Origin: an uncultured Methanobrevibacter sp.
GTDB taxonomy: Archaea > Methanobacteriota > Methanobacteria > Methanobacteriales > Methanobacteriaceae
NCBI RefSeq assembly: GCF_947166415.1
Contig: NZ_CAMVEE010000001.1
Location: forward strand, 41,124 to 105,123
DNA: 64,000 nt
Direction: 5' to 3'
Position 1 is the stretch's first letter, and the number at the start of each line of letters is the position of its first letter. Below the pieces are notes generated by a model, which ran no database searches, was not told the DNA's origin, and saw only the letters and a list, made by a program, of their open reading frames with translations. This document shows, piece after piece, positions 45,726-53,626 of this stretch. Position numbers and translations under genes: made by a program.

Positions 45726-47420
45726 TTAAATCACATCCTTTTCGAGTTTATACTCACCAATCATTTCATTGATTCCGGCTCCAGGAGGAAGCATAGGCAA
45801 TGCCTCTTCAGAATCAACAACAACATTTAATAAAATTGGTTCATTATCCTTAATTGCAGAAGCCAATGCTTCTTTAGTTTCACCAGGCTTGGTAATTCTA
45901 ACAGCGTTTACTCCAAAACTTTCAGCCAATTTAACGAAGTCCGGACTGTTGCCTAGCAAGGTTTGAGAATGTCTTTCATTATATAACAAGCTTTGCCATT
46001 GATATACCATTCCTAAGGTCCTGTTTTCTAGAACAACCGCAATAACAGGTATGTCATATTCATGGACAGTAGCCAGTTCCTGACAAACCATCAAAAAGCC
46101 CCCGTCACCGTTTATTGATACGACTGGATTATCAGGACATGCAACTTTAGCACCAATAGCTGATGGGAATCCGAATCCCATGGTTCCAAGACCACCTGAG
46201 GAAATGAATTTGCGTGGCTTTTGAGTGTCATAGAAATGAGCTGCCCACATCTGATTTTGACCAACATCAGTTGTTAAAATAGATTCCGGAGTCAAAACCT
46301 CTGAAATTTCTTTTATTACAGTTTGAGGTTTAAGTGGTACATCATCATAAGTTACTCTTGGAAGCAAATCTTGTTTTCTTTGCTTAATCATTTCTGTCCA
46401 CTTATTTACATCATCAGAAGCTTTATAACCATCTAAAACTTTATTTAATGATGATAAAATATTGCGAGCATCACCTACAATTGGCAAATCAATATCTACA
46501 TTTTTACCAATTTCTGCAGGGTCAATATCAATGTGAATAATTTTTGTATCAGGTGCAAAACTGTCTAATCTACCGGTTGTCCTATCAGAGAATCTTATAC
46601 CAATAGCTATTAATAAGTCAGACTCATTAATTGAATCGTTTGATACTTTTCTACCATGCATACCGAGCATCCCTAAAGCCAAATCATCTGTTTCGTCAAA
46701 AGCACCTTTTCCTAAAAGTGAAGTCATTACCGGAGCATTGATTGTTTTTGCGAGTTTATTTAACTCACAGCATGCATTGGATATGATAACACCGGCACCA
46801 GCCAAAATCAATGGCTTTTTAGCTTGCCTTATCAAATCACGTGCTTTTTTAATTTGTCTAATATTACCTTTGATTGTAGGGTTATAACCTGGAGTATCTA
46901 TTAATGAATCATCAAAATTTGTAAGTTCTCCTTCCTGAACTTCTTTTGGCACATCAATTAAAACGGGGCCTGGCCTTCCAGTTTTAGCTATTTCAAAACT
47001 AGATTTGACCATAGAAGGTATCAGGTCTGGATTTTTTGGTTGATAACTGTGCTTAGTAATAGGCATTGTAATTCCAATAATATCCGCTTCTTGGAATGCG
47101 TCATTACCAATCAAATGAGTTGGAACTTGTCCTGTAATAGCTACAATTGGAGAAGAATCCATATATGCAGTAGCAATACCAGTTACAAAATTTGTTGCTC
47201 CCGGACCTGAAGTTGCCACACACACCCCTACACGACCTGAAGCTCTTGCATATCCATCTGCTGCATGAGCTGCGCATTGTTCGTGTCTAACTAATATATG
47301 ATCCATGTCTGAATCATATAACATGTCATAGAATGGTATGGTTTGTCCGCCAGGATAACCAAATATTGTTTTTACCCCCATATTCTTAAGGGATTCAATT
47401 ATCGCTTCTCCGCCTCTCAT
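45726..47420 (-). CDS. ilvB: Acetolactate synthase, catalytic large subunit
   Basis: A 564-aa thiamine-diphosphate enzyme that joins two pyruvates, or pyruvate and 2-oxobutyrate, with loss of CO2 in the first step of branched-chain amino acid synthesis. The N-terminal pyrimidine-binding domain has the catalytic Glu in 'LVRHEQCAAHAADGYAR'. A central FAD-binding-type domain covers about 190-330. The C-terminal ThDP motif is 'NGDGGFLMVCQELATVHEY' with the closing Asn in 'VLENRTLGMVYQWQ'. The length is normal. It is first in the ilvB-ilvN-cab operon. Confidence 0.97.
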   Translation of the reverse strand: MRGGEAIIESLKNMGVKTIFGYPGGQTIPFYDMLYDSDMDHILVRHEQCAAHAADGYARASGRVGVCVATSGPGATNFVTGIATAYMDSSPIVAITGQVPTHLIGNDAFQEADIIGITMPITKHSYQPKNPDLIPSMVKSSFEIAKTGRPGPVLIDVPKEVQEGELTNFDDSLIDTPGYNPTIKGNIRQIKKARDLIRQAKKPLILAGAGVIISNACCELNKLAKTINAPVMTSLLGKGAFDETDDLALGMLGMHGRKVSNDSINESDLLIAIGIRFSDRTTGRLDSFAPDTKIIHIDIDPAEIGKNVDIDLPIVGDARNILSSLNKVLDGYKASDDVNKWTEMIKQRKQDLLPRVTYDDVPLKPQTVIKEISEVLTPESILTTDVGQNQMWAAHFYDTQKPRKFISSGGLGTMGFGFPSAIGAKVACPDNPVVSINGDGGFLMVCQELATVHEYDIPVIAVVLENRTLGMVYQWQSLLYNERHSQTLLGNSPDFVKLAESFGVNAVRITKPGETKEALASAIKDNEPILLNVVVDSEEALPMLPPGAGINEMIGEYKLEKDVI

Positions 47421-47511
47421 TTTAAAAACCTTTTTATATATTATACTAATAATTTATGATTAGATAAATATATAAAATTATCTTAAAGTCATTATTTTGT
47501 GTTGATGAAAA

Positions 47512-47844
47512 ATGAATCCAACAAAATATATTTGTCATAGAAAACCAGAAAGAAGCTTTTTTATTAAGGGCCATCAATTTCCCGTTTGTGCAAGATGCAC
47601 AGGATTTTATACTGGTTTGGCTGTTTTTTTAGTTTACAATTATTTTTATGGTGTGGAATACAGTTTAAATTTATTTATCTTATCCATAATTCTTTTAATT
47701 CCGACAGCTGTTGACGGATTTACACAGCTGTTTGAATTAAGAACAAGCAATAACAACCTAAGATTTGCAACAGGTTTTATAGGTGGAATTGGTCTAATAA
47801 TATTTTTAAAAATAATAGTATTTTGGTGTTTAAAATTATTGTAA
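47512..47844 (+). CDS. DUF2085 family small membrane protein
   Basis: A 110-aa protein with three hydrophobic segments (about 33-45, 50-70 and 84-107). The N-terminal '[20 protein letters not shown]' followed by 'RCTGFYTG' is the Cys/His motif I know from DUF2085, which may bind a metal. Its function is not known. It is a single gene, divergent from ilvB and convergent with argF, with a shared stem-loop after its stop. No clear ribosome site precedes the ATG. Confidence 0.82.
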   Translation: MNPTKYICHRKPERSFFIKGHQFPVCARCTGFYTGLAVFLVYNYFYGVEYSLNLFILSIILLIPTAVDGFTQLFELRTSNNNLRFATGFIGGIGLIIFLKIIVFWCLKLL

Positions 47845-47846
47845 AA

Positions 47847-47869
47847 TCTACTGTATATTAGACAGTAGA
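47847..47869. terminator. Bidirectional stem-loop between the DUF2085 gene and argF
   Basis: A perfect 8-bp stem, TCTACTGT (47847-47854) with ACAGTAGA (47862-47869), encloses a 7-nt loop and sits between two convergent genes. Short T-rich runs follow on both strands but are weaker than at other sites here. Confidence 0.6.
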
Positions 47870-47871
47870 AT

Positions 47872-48780
47872 TTAATCTTTCATAAAGTAATACAATACTG
47901 CCTTTTGGGCATGCATTCTGTTTTCAGCTTCATCGAAAATTACTGACTGCGGACCGTCAATAACTTCAGATGTTACTTCTTGACCCCTGACTGCAGGCAA
48001 GCAATGCATAAAGATAGCTCCCTCATTGGCCAGACTCATTAAATCTGAATTTACTTGGAAAGGAGCAAAGTCTAATTTTCTTTGTTTTGCTTCAGCTTCA
48101 TCTCCCATACTTACCCAAACATCAGTGTATACAACATCGACATTCTCTAAAGCTACACCAATATCATCACTGACGACAATTTCCGTATTGTTTTCTTTTG
48201 CATATTCGAGGGCTGTCTTCAAAATTTCTTCTGAAGGTTCATAACCCTTAGGACAAGCAACAGACATATCCATTCCAAGCAATGGAGCGATTAATAAAAG
48301 GGAATTACATACATTATTTCCATCGCCGACGAAACAGATTTTCTTATTTTCAAAAGATCCGAAATGTTCCTTAATTGTAAGTACATCAGCCAATGCCTGA
48401 CAAGGATGTTCCAAATCAGTCAATCCGCTAATTACAGGCACTTCCGCATGTTCAGCCAACTCGACAACGTCTTCATGCTTGATTGCACGAATCATTATTC
48501 CATCAACAAAACGGCTTAAGACTTTTGCTGTATCATAAATAGGCTCTCCCCTTCCCATTTGAAGATCATTTGAAGATAAAAAGATTGCTCTTCCACCTAA
48601 CTGATACATTCCAACATCAAAAGAAACCCTGGTTCTGGTTGATGATTTTTGAAAAATCATTGCTAATGTTTTACCTTCCAAAGGTTTTTCTTCCATTTCT
48701 CCGGCTTTGATTTTACAGGCCAAATCTAAAATATAACTTACATCATCTTTAATGTCTGTTATTGATAACAAACTATCCAT
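47872..48780 (-). CDS. argF: Ornithine carbamoyltransferase
   Basis: A 302-aa cytoplasmic enzyme making citrulline from ornithine and carbamoyl phosphate in arginine synthesis. The carbamoyl-phosphate loop 'KSSTRTRVSFDVGMYQLGG', the 'HPCQALADVLTIKE' motif and the ornithine-binding 'HCLPAVRGQEV' are all present in the normal order. The length is typical. It is transcribed alone, with a 257-bp spacer upstream that holds no ORF or clear structure. Confidence 0.97.
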   Translation of the reverse strand: MDSLLSITDIKDDVSYILDLACKIKAGEMEEKPLEGKTLAMIFQKSSTRTRVSFDVGMYQLGGRAIFLSSNDLQMGRGEPIYDTAKVLSRFVDGIMIRAIKHEDVVELAEHAEVPVISGLTDLEHPCQALADVLTIKEHFGSFENKKICFVGDGNNVCNSLLLIAPLLGMDMSVACPKGYEPSEEILKTALEYAKENNTEIVVSDDIGVALENVDVVYTDVWVSMGDEAEAKQRKLDFAPFQVNSDLMSLANEGAIFMHCLPAVRGQEVTSEVIDGPQSVIFDEAENRMHAQKAVLYYFMKD

Positions 48781-49011
48781 ACAAATTCCCCTTTAAATAG
48801 TATAAAAAAAGATATTTGTAAAATATATATATTAAATGTTTCTATAATTCCATTCTAAATCCTACATTCCAATTGTTGAAATAATAGGAATCTATATGAT
48901 GAATATGCAAAATAGCTTAATTTGACAAATTCTATGAATTAATAAAACTTTTAAAATCTTCAAATAAATAAAATAAGATAAAATTACTATTTTGAGTATT
49001 GAATGAATAAT
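48781..49011. other. AT-rich spacer between argF and purD without recognisable content
   Basis: I translated the likely starts on both strands and found only frames of under 15 codons. There is no convincing stem-loop or repeat. It should contain the argF promoter, but I could not pick out a TATA box with confidence among many A/T runs. Confidence 0.5.
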
Positions 49012-49052
49012 TAAAATAAAAAAAGAAAAAAAGAAATTTAGTTTAAAATTTC
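49012..49052 (-). terminator. Stem-loop and T tract at the end of purD
   Basis: A 7-bp stem (49046-49052 with 49033-49039, GAAATTT/AAATTTC) includes the stop codon (49038-49040) and is followed on the minus strand by TTTTTTTCTTTTTTTATTTT. Confidence 0.65.
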
Positions 49053-50348
49053 TTTCATGTGTTCAACACGTTTGTTAACAAGTTCAGTTGTACCGACATC
49101 GCTTCTGTGGTAAACATTACCTTTAACAAATTCACATGCTTTTTCAGCTATTTTTTCAGCCTCTTCAATAGAATTACCGCTTGCTACAATACCTAATGCC
49201 CTTGAACCGGACAAGTGAATTCCATCTTCCTCCTGGCTTACAGCAGCATAAAATACTTTAGCGCCCAAATCTTCAATGGCTTCTTCATCCACTTCAATTA
49301 ATTCTCCGGCATACTGGGTTTCTGGGTATCCGTCAGGCACAATGTATTTGCACACACTAGCCTTATCAGTGAATTCTACAGTATCTAAGGTACCGTCTAC
49401 AATAGATTGGCAAACTTCCACTAATGGGGTTTCAAGTAACGGCAAAACATTCATCGCTTCAGGATCACCGAACCTTGCATTATACTCGATTAATCTAGGG
49501 CCATCAGCAGTCAACATGAATTGGCCGTATAAAATACCTTTGTATGGCTCTGCTTCTTCAGCAATAGCTTTTAATGTAGCTTTCATAATTTCTACAGCTT
49601 TATCATAATCTTCCTGAGTTAAAAATGGTAATAATCCACCAACATCGGAATATGATCCCATACCTCCAGTAATTGCACCTACGTCCCCTTCAAAAGCATG
49701 AGGATGGTCTTGTGCTGCAGGCATTGGGGCTAAGTGTTCACCATCACAAAATGCTTGGATTGTAAACTCTTCACCTATCAGTCTTTCTTCAATGATTACT
49801 TGTGCAAATCCACCCATTACATTATCTATGACTTCACAGGAGTATTCTTTTGCTTCTTCATTGTCTTTTAAGTGGTCGCCTACAATTTTAACTCCTTTTC
49901 CGCCAGTCAAACCTACAGGTTTAACTACAACATCCTTATCAAATTCATCTAAAAATGCAGAAACATCAGCAGAGTTATCGAATACTTTATAAACAAGAGA
50001 TCCTTCAATTTCATAATCTTCGAATAGCTTTCTCATGAATGATTTGTCAGTTTCAATTCTTGCTGCACTTTGAGTTGGTCCAACACATTTGATTCCATTC
50101 TTTTGAAGCTCATCCACAATACCTTTTCCAAGTGGAGCTTCAGGACCAATAAATGCAATATCAATGCCTTTTTCAACTGCATATTCCGCTACCTTTTCAA
50201 CTTCCCCTTCATCACCTTGCTTGAATTCGGCAATTTTAGACATTCCAGGGTTTATTTTACTCATGTAGCAGTATAATTCAACATCATCTTTAAGTGCATC
50301 AGCAATAGCATGTTCACGAGCACCAGTTCCAACTACTAAAACCTTCAT
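49038..50348 (-). CDS. purD: Phosphoribosylamine--glycine ligase
   Basis: A 436-aa ATP-grasp enzyme that joins glycine to phosphoribosylamine in purine synthesis. The N-terminal '[19 protein letters not shown]' is the usual GAR synthetase start. The ATP-grasp core has '[16 protein letters not shown]' and '[20 protein letters not shown]' with its metal-binding residues. The length is normal. It is a stand-alone gene with its own terminator. Confidence 0.97.
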   Translation of the reverse strand: MKVLVVGTGAREHAIADALKDDVELYCYMSKINPGMSKIAEFKQGDEGEVEKVAEYAVEKGIDIAFIGPEAPLGKGIVDELQKNGIKCVGPTQSAARIETDKSFMRKLFEDYEIEGSLVYKVFDNSADVSAFLDEFDKDVVVKPVGLTGGKGVKIVGDHLKDNEEAKEYSCEVIDNVMGGFAQVIIEERLIGEEFTIQAFCDGEHLAPMPAAQDHPHAFEGDVGAITGGMGSYSDVGGLLPFLTQEDYDKAVEIMKATLKAIAEEAEPYKGILYGQFMLTADGPRLIEYNARFGDPEAMNVLPLLETPLVEVCQSIVDGTLDTVEFTDKASVCKYIVPDGYPETQYAGELIEVDEEAIEDLGAKVFYAAVSQEEDGIHLSGSRALGIVASGNSIEEAEKIAEKACEFVKGNVYHRSDVGTTELVNKRVEHMKEILN

Positions 50349-50464
50349 AATATTGTCTCCTATTGATTTAATATATGTCCTTAAAAATATTTAAAATGTT
50401 TCAAAAATTTTAAAAAACAATATACAGGTAAAGTATACAAATTTATAAATACAGGTGGTAAATA

Positions 50465-51147
50465 ATGAATAAAAATATAATTATAGCAATTTAATCATTA
50501 TCATCATTGCTATTGTTGGCTTTTTTGTATTACAACCACAACCAACAACTACAGATGGTAAATTAAATACACAATTACACTTTTTAAGTGAAAGTACAAT
50601 AAAGAACGGAGATACTGTACAATTTGAACTTAAAGACGCAACAGGTGCGGCTATTGTCGCTGCCCCAGTAAAAATTTCATATTTACATGATGGAAAAAAT
50701 GAAACTTATTCTATTGTAACTGACAGTCAAGGTAAAGGATATTTAGTAATAAACGGTGAAGAAGCTGGAAGTTATGATGTGACCGTTGACTTTGCTGGAG
50801 ATGCCAAACACAACCCATGTAGTGCTAAACAAACAATAACTATTGAAAAACAATCTTCAGACAAAAACACTACAACAGAGCTCCAACAAGAAACCGAAAG
50901 TAATGCTACTGCAAATACTGTAAAATATAATAATGTAGATTCTTCATCAAGTGAAAGTTCCGAATCTACTACATACGACCCAACAAAACAGTATGTTGCC
51001 CAATTATACTATGATGAAGAATTAGACGTCTACTACGATGACTTCGGTACAATTCATGGTGGAGAATACGACGGAGATGAAATATATCTCCTTAGAACAC
51101 ACAGTGACCAATTACGCTATCCAGACGGTTATAGCGATTTAGAATAA
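50465..51147 (+). pseudogene. Small Ig-like surface protein gene with an apparent one-base frameshift near its start
   Basis: The ATG at 50465 begins MNKNIIIAI and stops after nine codons at TAA (50492-50494). The +1-shifted frame is open from 50473 through to 51147. Inserting one T at about 50490-50492 would give one protein of about 227 aa with an N-terminal membrane or signal helix ('AILIIIIIAIVGFFVL'), an Ig-like domain ('NGDTVQFELKDATGAAI' to 'YDVTVDFAGDAKHN') and a Ser/Thr/Glu-rich C-terminal part ending in a Tyr/Asp-rich motif ('LYYDEELDVYYDDFGTIHGG'). The Ig-like domain resembles those of the adhesins. As it stands, only a GTG at 50779 could start translation, in mid-domain. It could be a true mutation, a slippage-controlled switch or a sequencing error. 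Confidence 0.75.
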
Positions 51148-51178
51148 GTATTAAAATAATTTAATACTTATCTTTCTA
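51144..51178 (+). terminator. Strong stem-loop and T tract after the frameshifted surface protein gene
   Basis: A perfect 12-bp stem, ATAAGTATTAAA (51144-51155) with TTTAATACTTAT (51160-51171), with a 4-nt loop, contains the stop codon at 51145-51147 and is followed by CTTTCTATTTTTTT. Confidence 0.82.
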
Positions 51179-51210
51179 TTTTTTTAAAATTTCTCTTATA
51201 GACCAATACC

Positions 51211-51219
51211 TTTATATAA
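51211..51219 (+). promoter_or_regulatory. Probable TATA box of the MATE-MarR-nitroreductase operon
   Basis: TTTATATAA lies 51-59 bp before the MATE start codon, so transcription would begin near 51240, inside the pair of palindromes described next. The position fits archaeal TATA spacing. Confidence 0.5.
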
Positions 51220-51224
51220 TAACA

Positions 51225-51257
51225 CTTGCATATACAAGAGTATAATTGCATATGCAA
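51225..51257. promoter_or_regulatory. Two palindromic operator candidates for the MarR-type regulator
   Basis: CTTGCATATACAAG (51225-51238, one imperfect pair) and the perfect 12-bp palindrome TTGCATATGCAA (51246-51257) share a sequence and have centres 20 bp apart, two turns of the helix. They sit just after the TATA box and before the ribosome site. MarR dimers bind such 12-16 bp palindromes, and the operon encodes a MarR protein, so autorepression is the simplest reading. Confidence 0.7.
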
Positions 51258-51269
51258 GAGAGGTAAAAT

Positions 51270-52640
51270 ATGGAGAAAAATGAAAATATTGAAATGATTA
51301 CAGGAGACCCTAAGAAGGCCATAAATAAACTATCACTACCTATTATAGCCAGTATGTTTCTAATTTTTGCAAACAACATTATTGACAGTATCTGGGTAGC
51401 CGGACTCGGTGCAGAACCACTTGCAGCTTTAGGATATATTACACCATTATTTATGATTATTGTTGGATTTGGAAATGGCCTTGGAGCGGGCGGTAACTCA
51501 TTGATTTCAAGATACATAGGAGCGGAAGATAAGGAATCAGCGAATAATGCAGCAATCCACAACCTTATCCTAAGCGTCATCGTATCTGTCATCATTTCAA
51601 TCATTTTTGTTATTCTTATGGAACCCATGCTCAATATGATGGGAGCTAGCAGCGTTCTAAACTACGCTATAGACTACGGATTCATAATATTTTCATGTAC
51701 ATTCGCTCTTTTGATACCTCCGATAGTGGGAGGAGCATTCAGAGCTGAAGGAGACATTAAGCGTGCCACTGTCCCAATCGCACTAGCAGCAATAATCAAT
51801 ATGATTCTTGATCCTATTTTCATCTACACTTTAGGAATGGGAATCAAGGGAGCTGCATGGGCAACAGTATTAGGACCACTTATAAGTTTAGGGGTTATGT
51901 TTTACTGGATTTTTGTTAAAAAAGATACATACCTCTCATATAACTTTAAAGACTTCCACAATGACCTTAAAATGTACAAGGATATTTTGGTAGTTGGTAT
52001 CCCAGCAAGTCTGGAACAGCTAGTATTGTCCGTATTGACAATATTTGTTAACTATATGCTCACCCTGGTTTCCGGACCGACAGCAGTAGCAGTATATACT
52101 GCAGGCTGGAGAATCATCAATATCGGAATGCTTCCTGCAATTGGAATCGGAACAGCAGCAATATCAGTAGCTGGAGTGGCATACGGAGCACGCAAATATG
52201 AAAATCTGAGAGTCACCGCAAGATATGCTGTTAAAGTGGCTTTAATAGCTTCCATTATTGTCTGTATAATCTTAAATGTATTTGCAAATCAAATCGCATT
52301 TATATTTTCATATTCAGAAAACAGCGCACAATTGGAACCGCTGATTGCAAGTTTCATGCAAATAATGTGCTTATTTATCCTATATGTTCCGTTTGGAGCA
52401 AGTGCAGGAAATGTATTTCAGGGTGTCGGTAAAGGAACAATTTCATTTATATTAACCACATTCAGGGAATTCATCCTCGTTTTAATATTTGCATATCTTC
52501 TGGGCTTTACATTTAATATGGGAGAATTTGGGATCTATTGCGGAATGCTTTTAGGAGGGGGAATTGGTTCCCTTATATGTTATGCATGCATTGAGCTTTA
52601 CATCAACAAACTAATCAGGAGTGAAAACAATGGCGTTTGA
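51270..52640 (+). CDS. MATE family multidrug/toxin efflux transporter
   Basis: A 456-aa membrane protein with 12 helices in two similar halves. The start ('LSLPIIASMFLIFANNIIDS'-like, with 'IDSIWVAGLGAEPLAALGY') and 'FGNGLGAGGNSLISRYIGAED' are typical MATE features. The second half begins near residue 230 ('DILVVGIPASLEQLVLSV'). MATE proteins expel organic cations or other compounds with a sodium or proton gradient. GAGAGG precedes the ATG. It is the first gene of a three-gene operon and overlaps the MarR gene by 11 bp. Confidence 0.93.
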   Translation: MEKNENIEMITGDPKKAINKLSLPIIASMFLIFANNIIDSIWVAGLGAEPLAALGYITPLFMIIVGFGNGLGAGGNSLISRYIGAEDKESANNAAIHNLILSVIVSVIISIIFVILMEPMLNMMGASSVLNYAIDYGFIIFSCTFALLIPPIVGGAFRAEGDIKRATVPIALAAIINMILDPIFIYTLGMGIKGAAWATVLGPLISLGVMFYWIFVKKDTYLSYNFKDFHNDLKMYKDILVVGIPASLEQLVLSVLTIFVNYMLTLVSGPTAVAVYTAGWRIINIGMLPAIGIGTAAISVAGVAYGARKYENLRVTARYAVKVALIASIIVCIILNVFANQIAFIFSYSENSAQLEPLIASFMQIMCLFILYVPFGASAGNVFQGVGKGTISFILTTFREFILVLIFAYLLGFTFNMGEFGIYCGMLLGGGIGSLICYACIELYINKLIRSENNGV

Positions 52641-53046
52641 TAGCGATATACCAACAGCACCTCTTGTTTCCCTGCTTTACAGAAATCAGAATAAGTTTCT
52701 AAATAAAAAATTAAAGGATGTGGAGTTGAGTTCTGGACTATACCCATTACTTATAAAAAGCTATAAAAATGATGGAATCAGCCAGGAAGAACTTGCAAGC
52801 TCACTTCATGTGAATGAAAGCACAATAACCAGGAATCTTGACAAGCTTGAAAAGAAAGGATTGATAAGAAAAACTCCGGAAAAAAGAAAAAAAATCATTA
52901 GTGTGACAGCTGACGGAGCTGAAATCGCACAGAAGATTATGGGTTATGATGATAAATGGGATGAAACAATCAAAAAAAGCTTAACTGAAAGTGAATATGA
53001 CAATTTTAAAAAATTACTTAAAAAAATCTGTGAGGACTTAATATGA
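52630..53046 (+). CDS. MarR family transcriptional regulator
   Basis: A 138-aa winged-helix protein. The DNA-binding core is 'ISQEELASSLHVNESTITRN' then 'LDKLEKKGLIRKTPEKRKK', flanked by the N- and C-terminal dimerisation helices of MarR. A GTG at 52621 is in frame, but AGGAGTG ends 6 nt before the ATG at 52630, so I start there, inside the end of the MATE gene. It probably represses its own operon through the palindromes at 51225-51257 and releases on binding a small molecule that the MATE pump exports. Confidence 0.92.
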   Translation: MAFDSDIPTAPLVSLLYRNQNKFLNKKLKDVELSSGLYPLLIKSYKNDGISQEELASSLHVNESTITRNLDKLEKKGLIRKTPEKRKKIISVTADGAEIAQKIMGYDDKWDETIKKSLTESEYDNFKKLLKKICEDLI

Positions 53047-53576
53047 ACCAAACAATAAACGACTTAAAGACTAGAAGAAGCATAAGAAAATTCAAAGACG
53101 AGCAAATTTCAGATGAAGACTTAAAAATCATTTTAGAAACCGGGACATATGCTCCAACAGGCAGAGGTGCCCAATCACCAAAAATAGTTGTTATACAGGA
53201 TGAAGAAAAAATTAAAGAATTATCCGAATGGAACAAAAGCTTTTTCCCTGTTCCAGTTCCAGATGATTTGGATCCGTTTTATAGTGCAAAAACACTTTTG
53301 ATTGTGCTTGCAGACAGCGAATTTCCAACATATGTCGAAGATGGGTCAAGTGTTTTAGCAGTTCTTGTTAATGCGGCTCATGCGGTTGGTGTCGGATCAT
53401 GCTGGATTCACAGAGCCCGTGATGAATTTGCATCCGAAAAAGGAAAAGAAATGTTAAAGGAATGGGGAATCCCAGAAACTTACGAAGGCATTGGACACGT
53501 AGTTTTAGGCTATCCAGATATGGAAGCTCCAGAACCTTTACCTAGAAAAGAAGATTATATTTATTTTGTGGATTAA
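53043..53576 (+). CDS. Nitroreductase family flavoprotein
   Basis: A 177-aa protein of the NADH/F420-linked FMN nitroreductase fold. The N-terminal 'RRSIRKFKDEQISDEDLKII' binds the FMN phosphate, 'ETGTYAPTGRGAQSPKIVVI' forms the active-site strand, and the C-terminal 'GIGHVVLGYPDMEAPEPLPR' is typical. It overlaps the MarR gene as ATGA (53043-53046), so it is translated with it. With an exporter and a MarR regulator it probably detoxifies a quinone, nitro or other redox-active compound. The substrate is not shown. Confidence 0.9.
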   Translation: MNQTINDLKTRRSIRKFKDEQISDEDLKIILETGTYAPTGRGAQSPKIVVIQDEEKIKELSEWNKSFFPVPVPDDLDPFYSAKTLLIVLADSEFPTYVEDGSSVLAVLVNAAHAVGVGSCWIHRARDEFASEKGKEMLKEWGIPETYEGIGHVVLGYPDMEAPEPLPRKEDYIYFVD

Positions 53577-53594
53577 TTTAAAAAAAAGAAATTA

Positions 53595-53626
53595 AAGATG
53601 AGTCAATTTTACTCATCTACATTTTT
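53595..53626. terminator. Bidirectional stem-loop between the nitroreductase gene and argS
   Basis: A perfect 8-bp stem, AGATGAGT (53595-53602) with ACTCATCT (53610-53617), has T runs on both sides: TTTTTT on the plus strand after 53620, and TTTCTTTTTTTT on the minus strand below 53594. It touches the argS stop codon (53617-53619) and can end both convergent transcripts. Confidence 0.78.
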
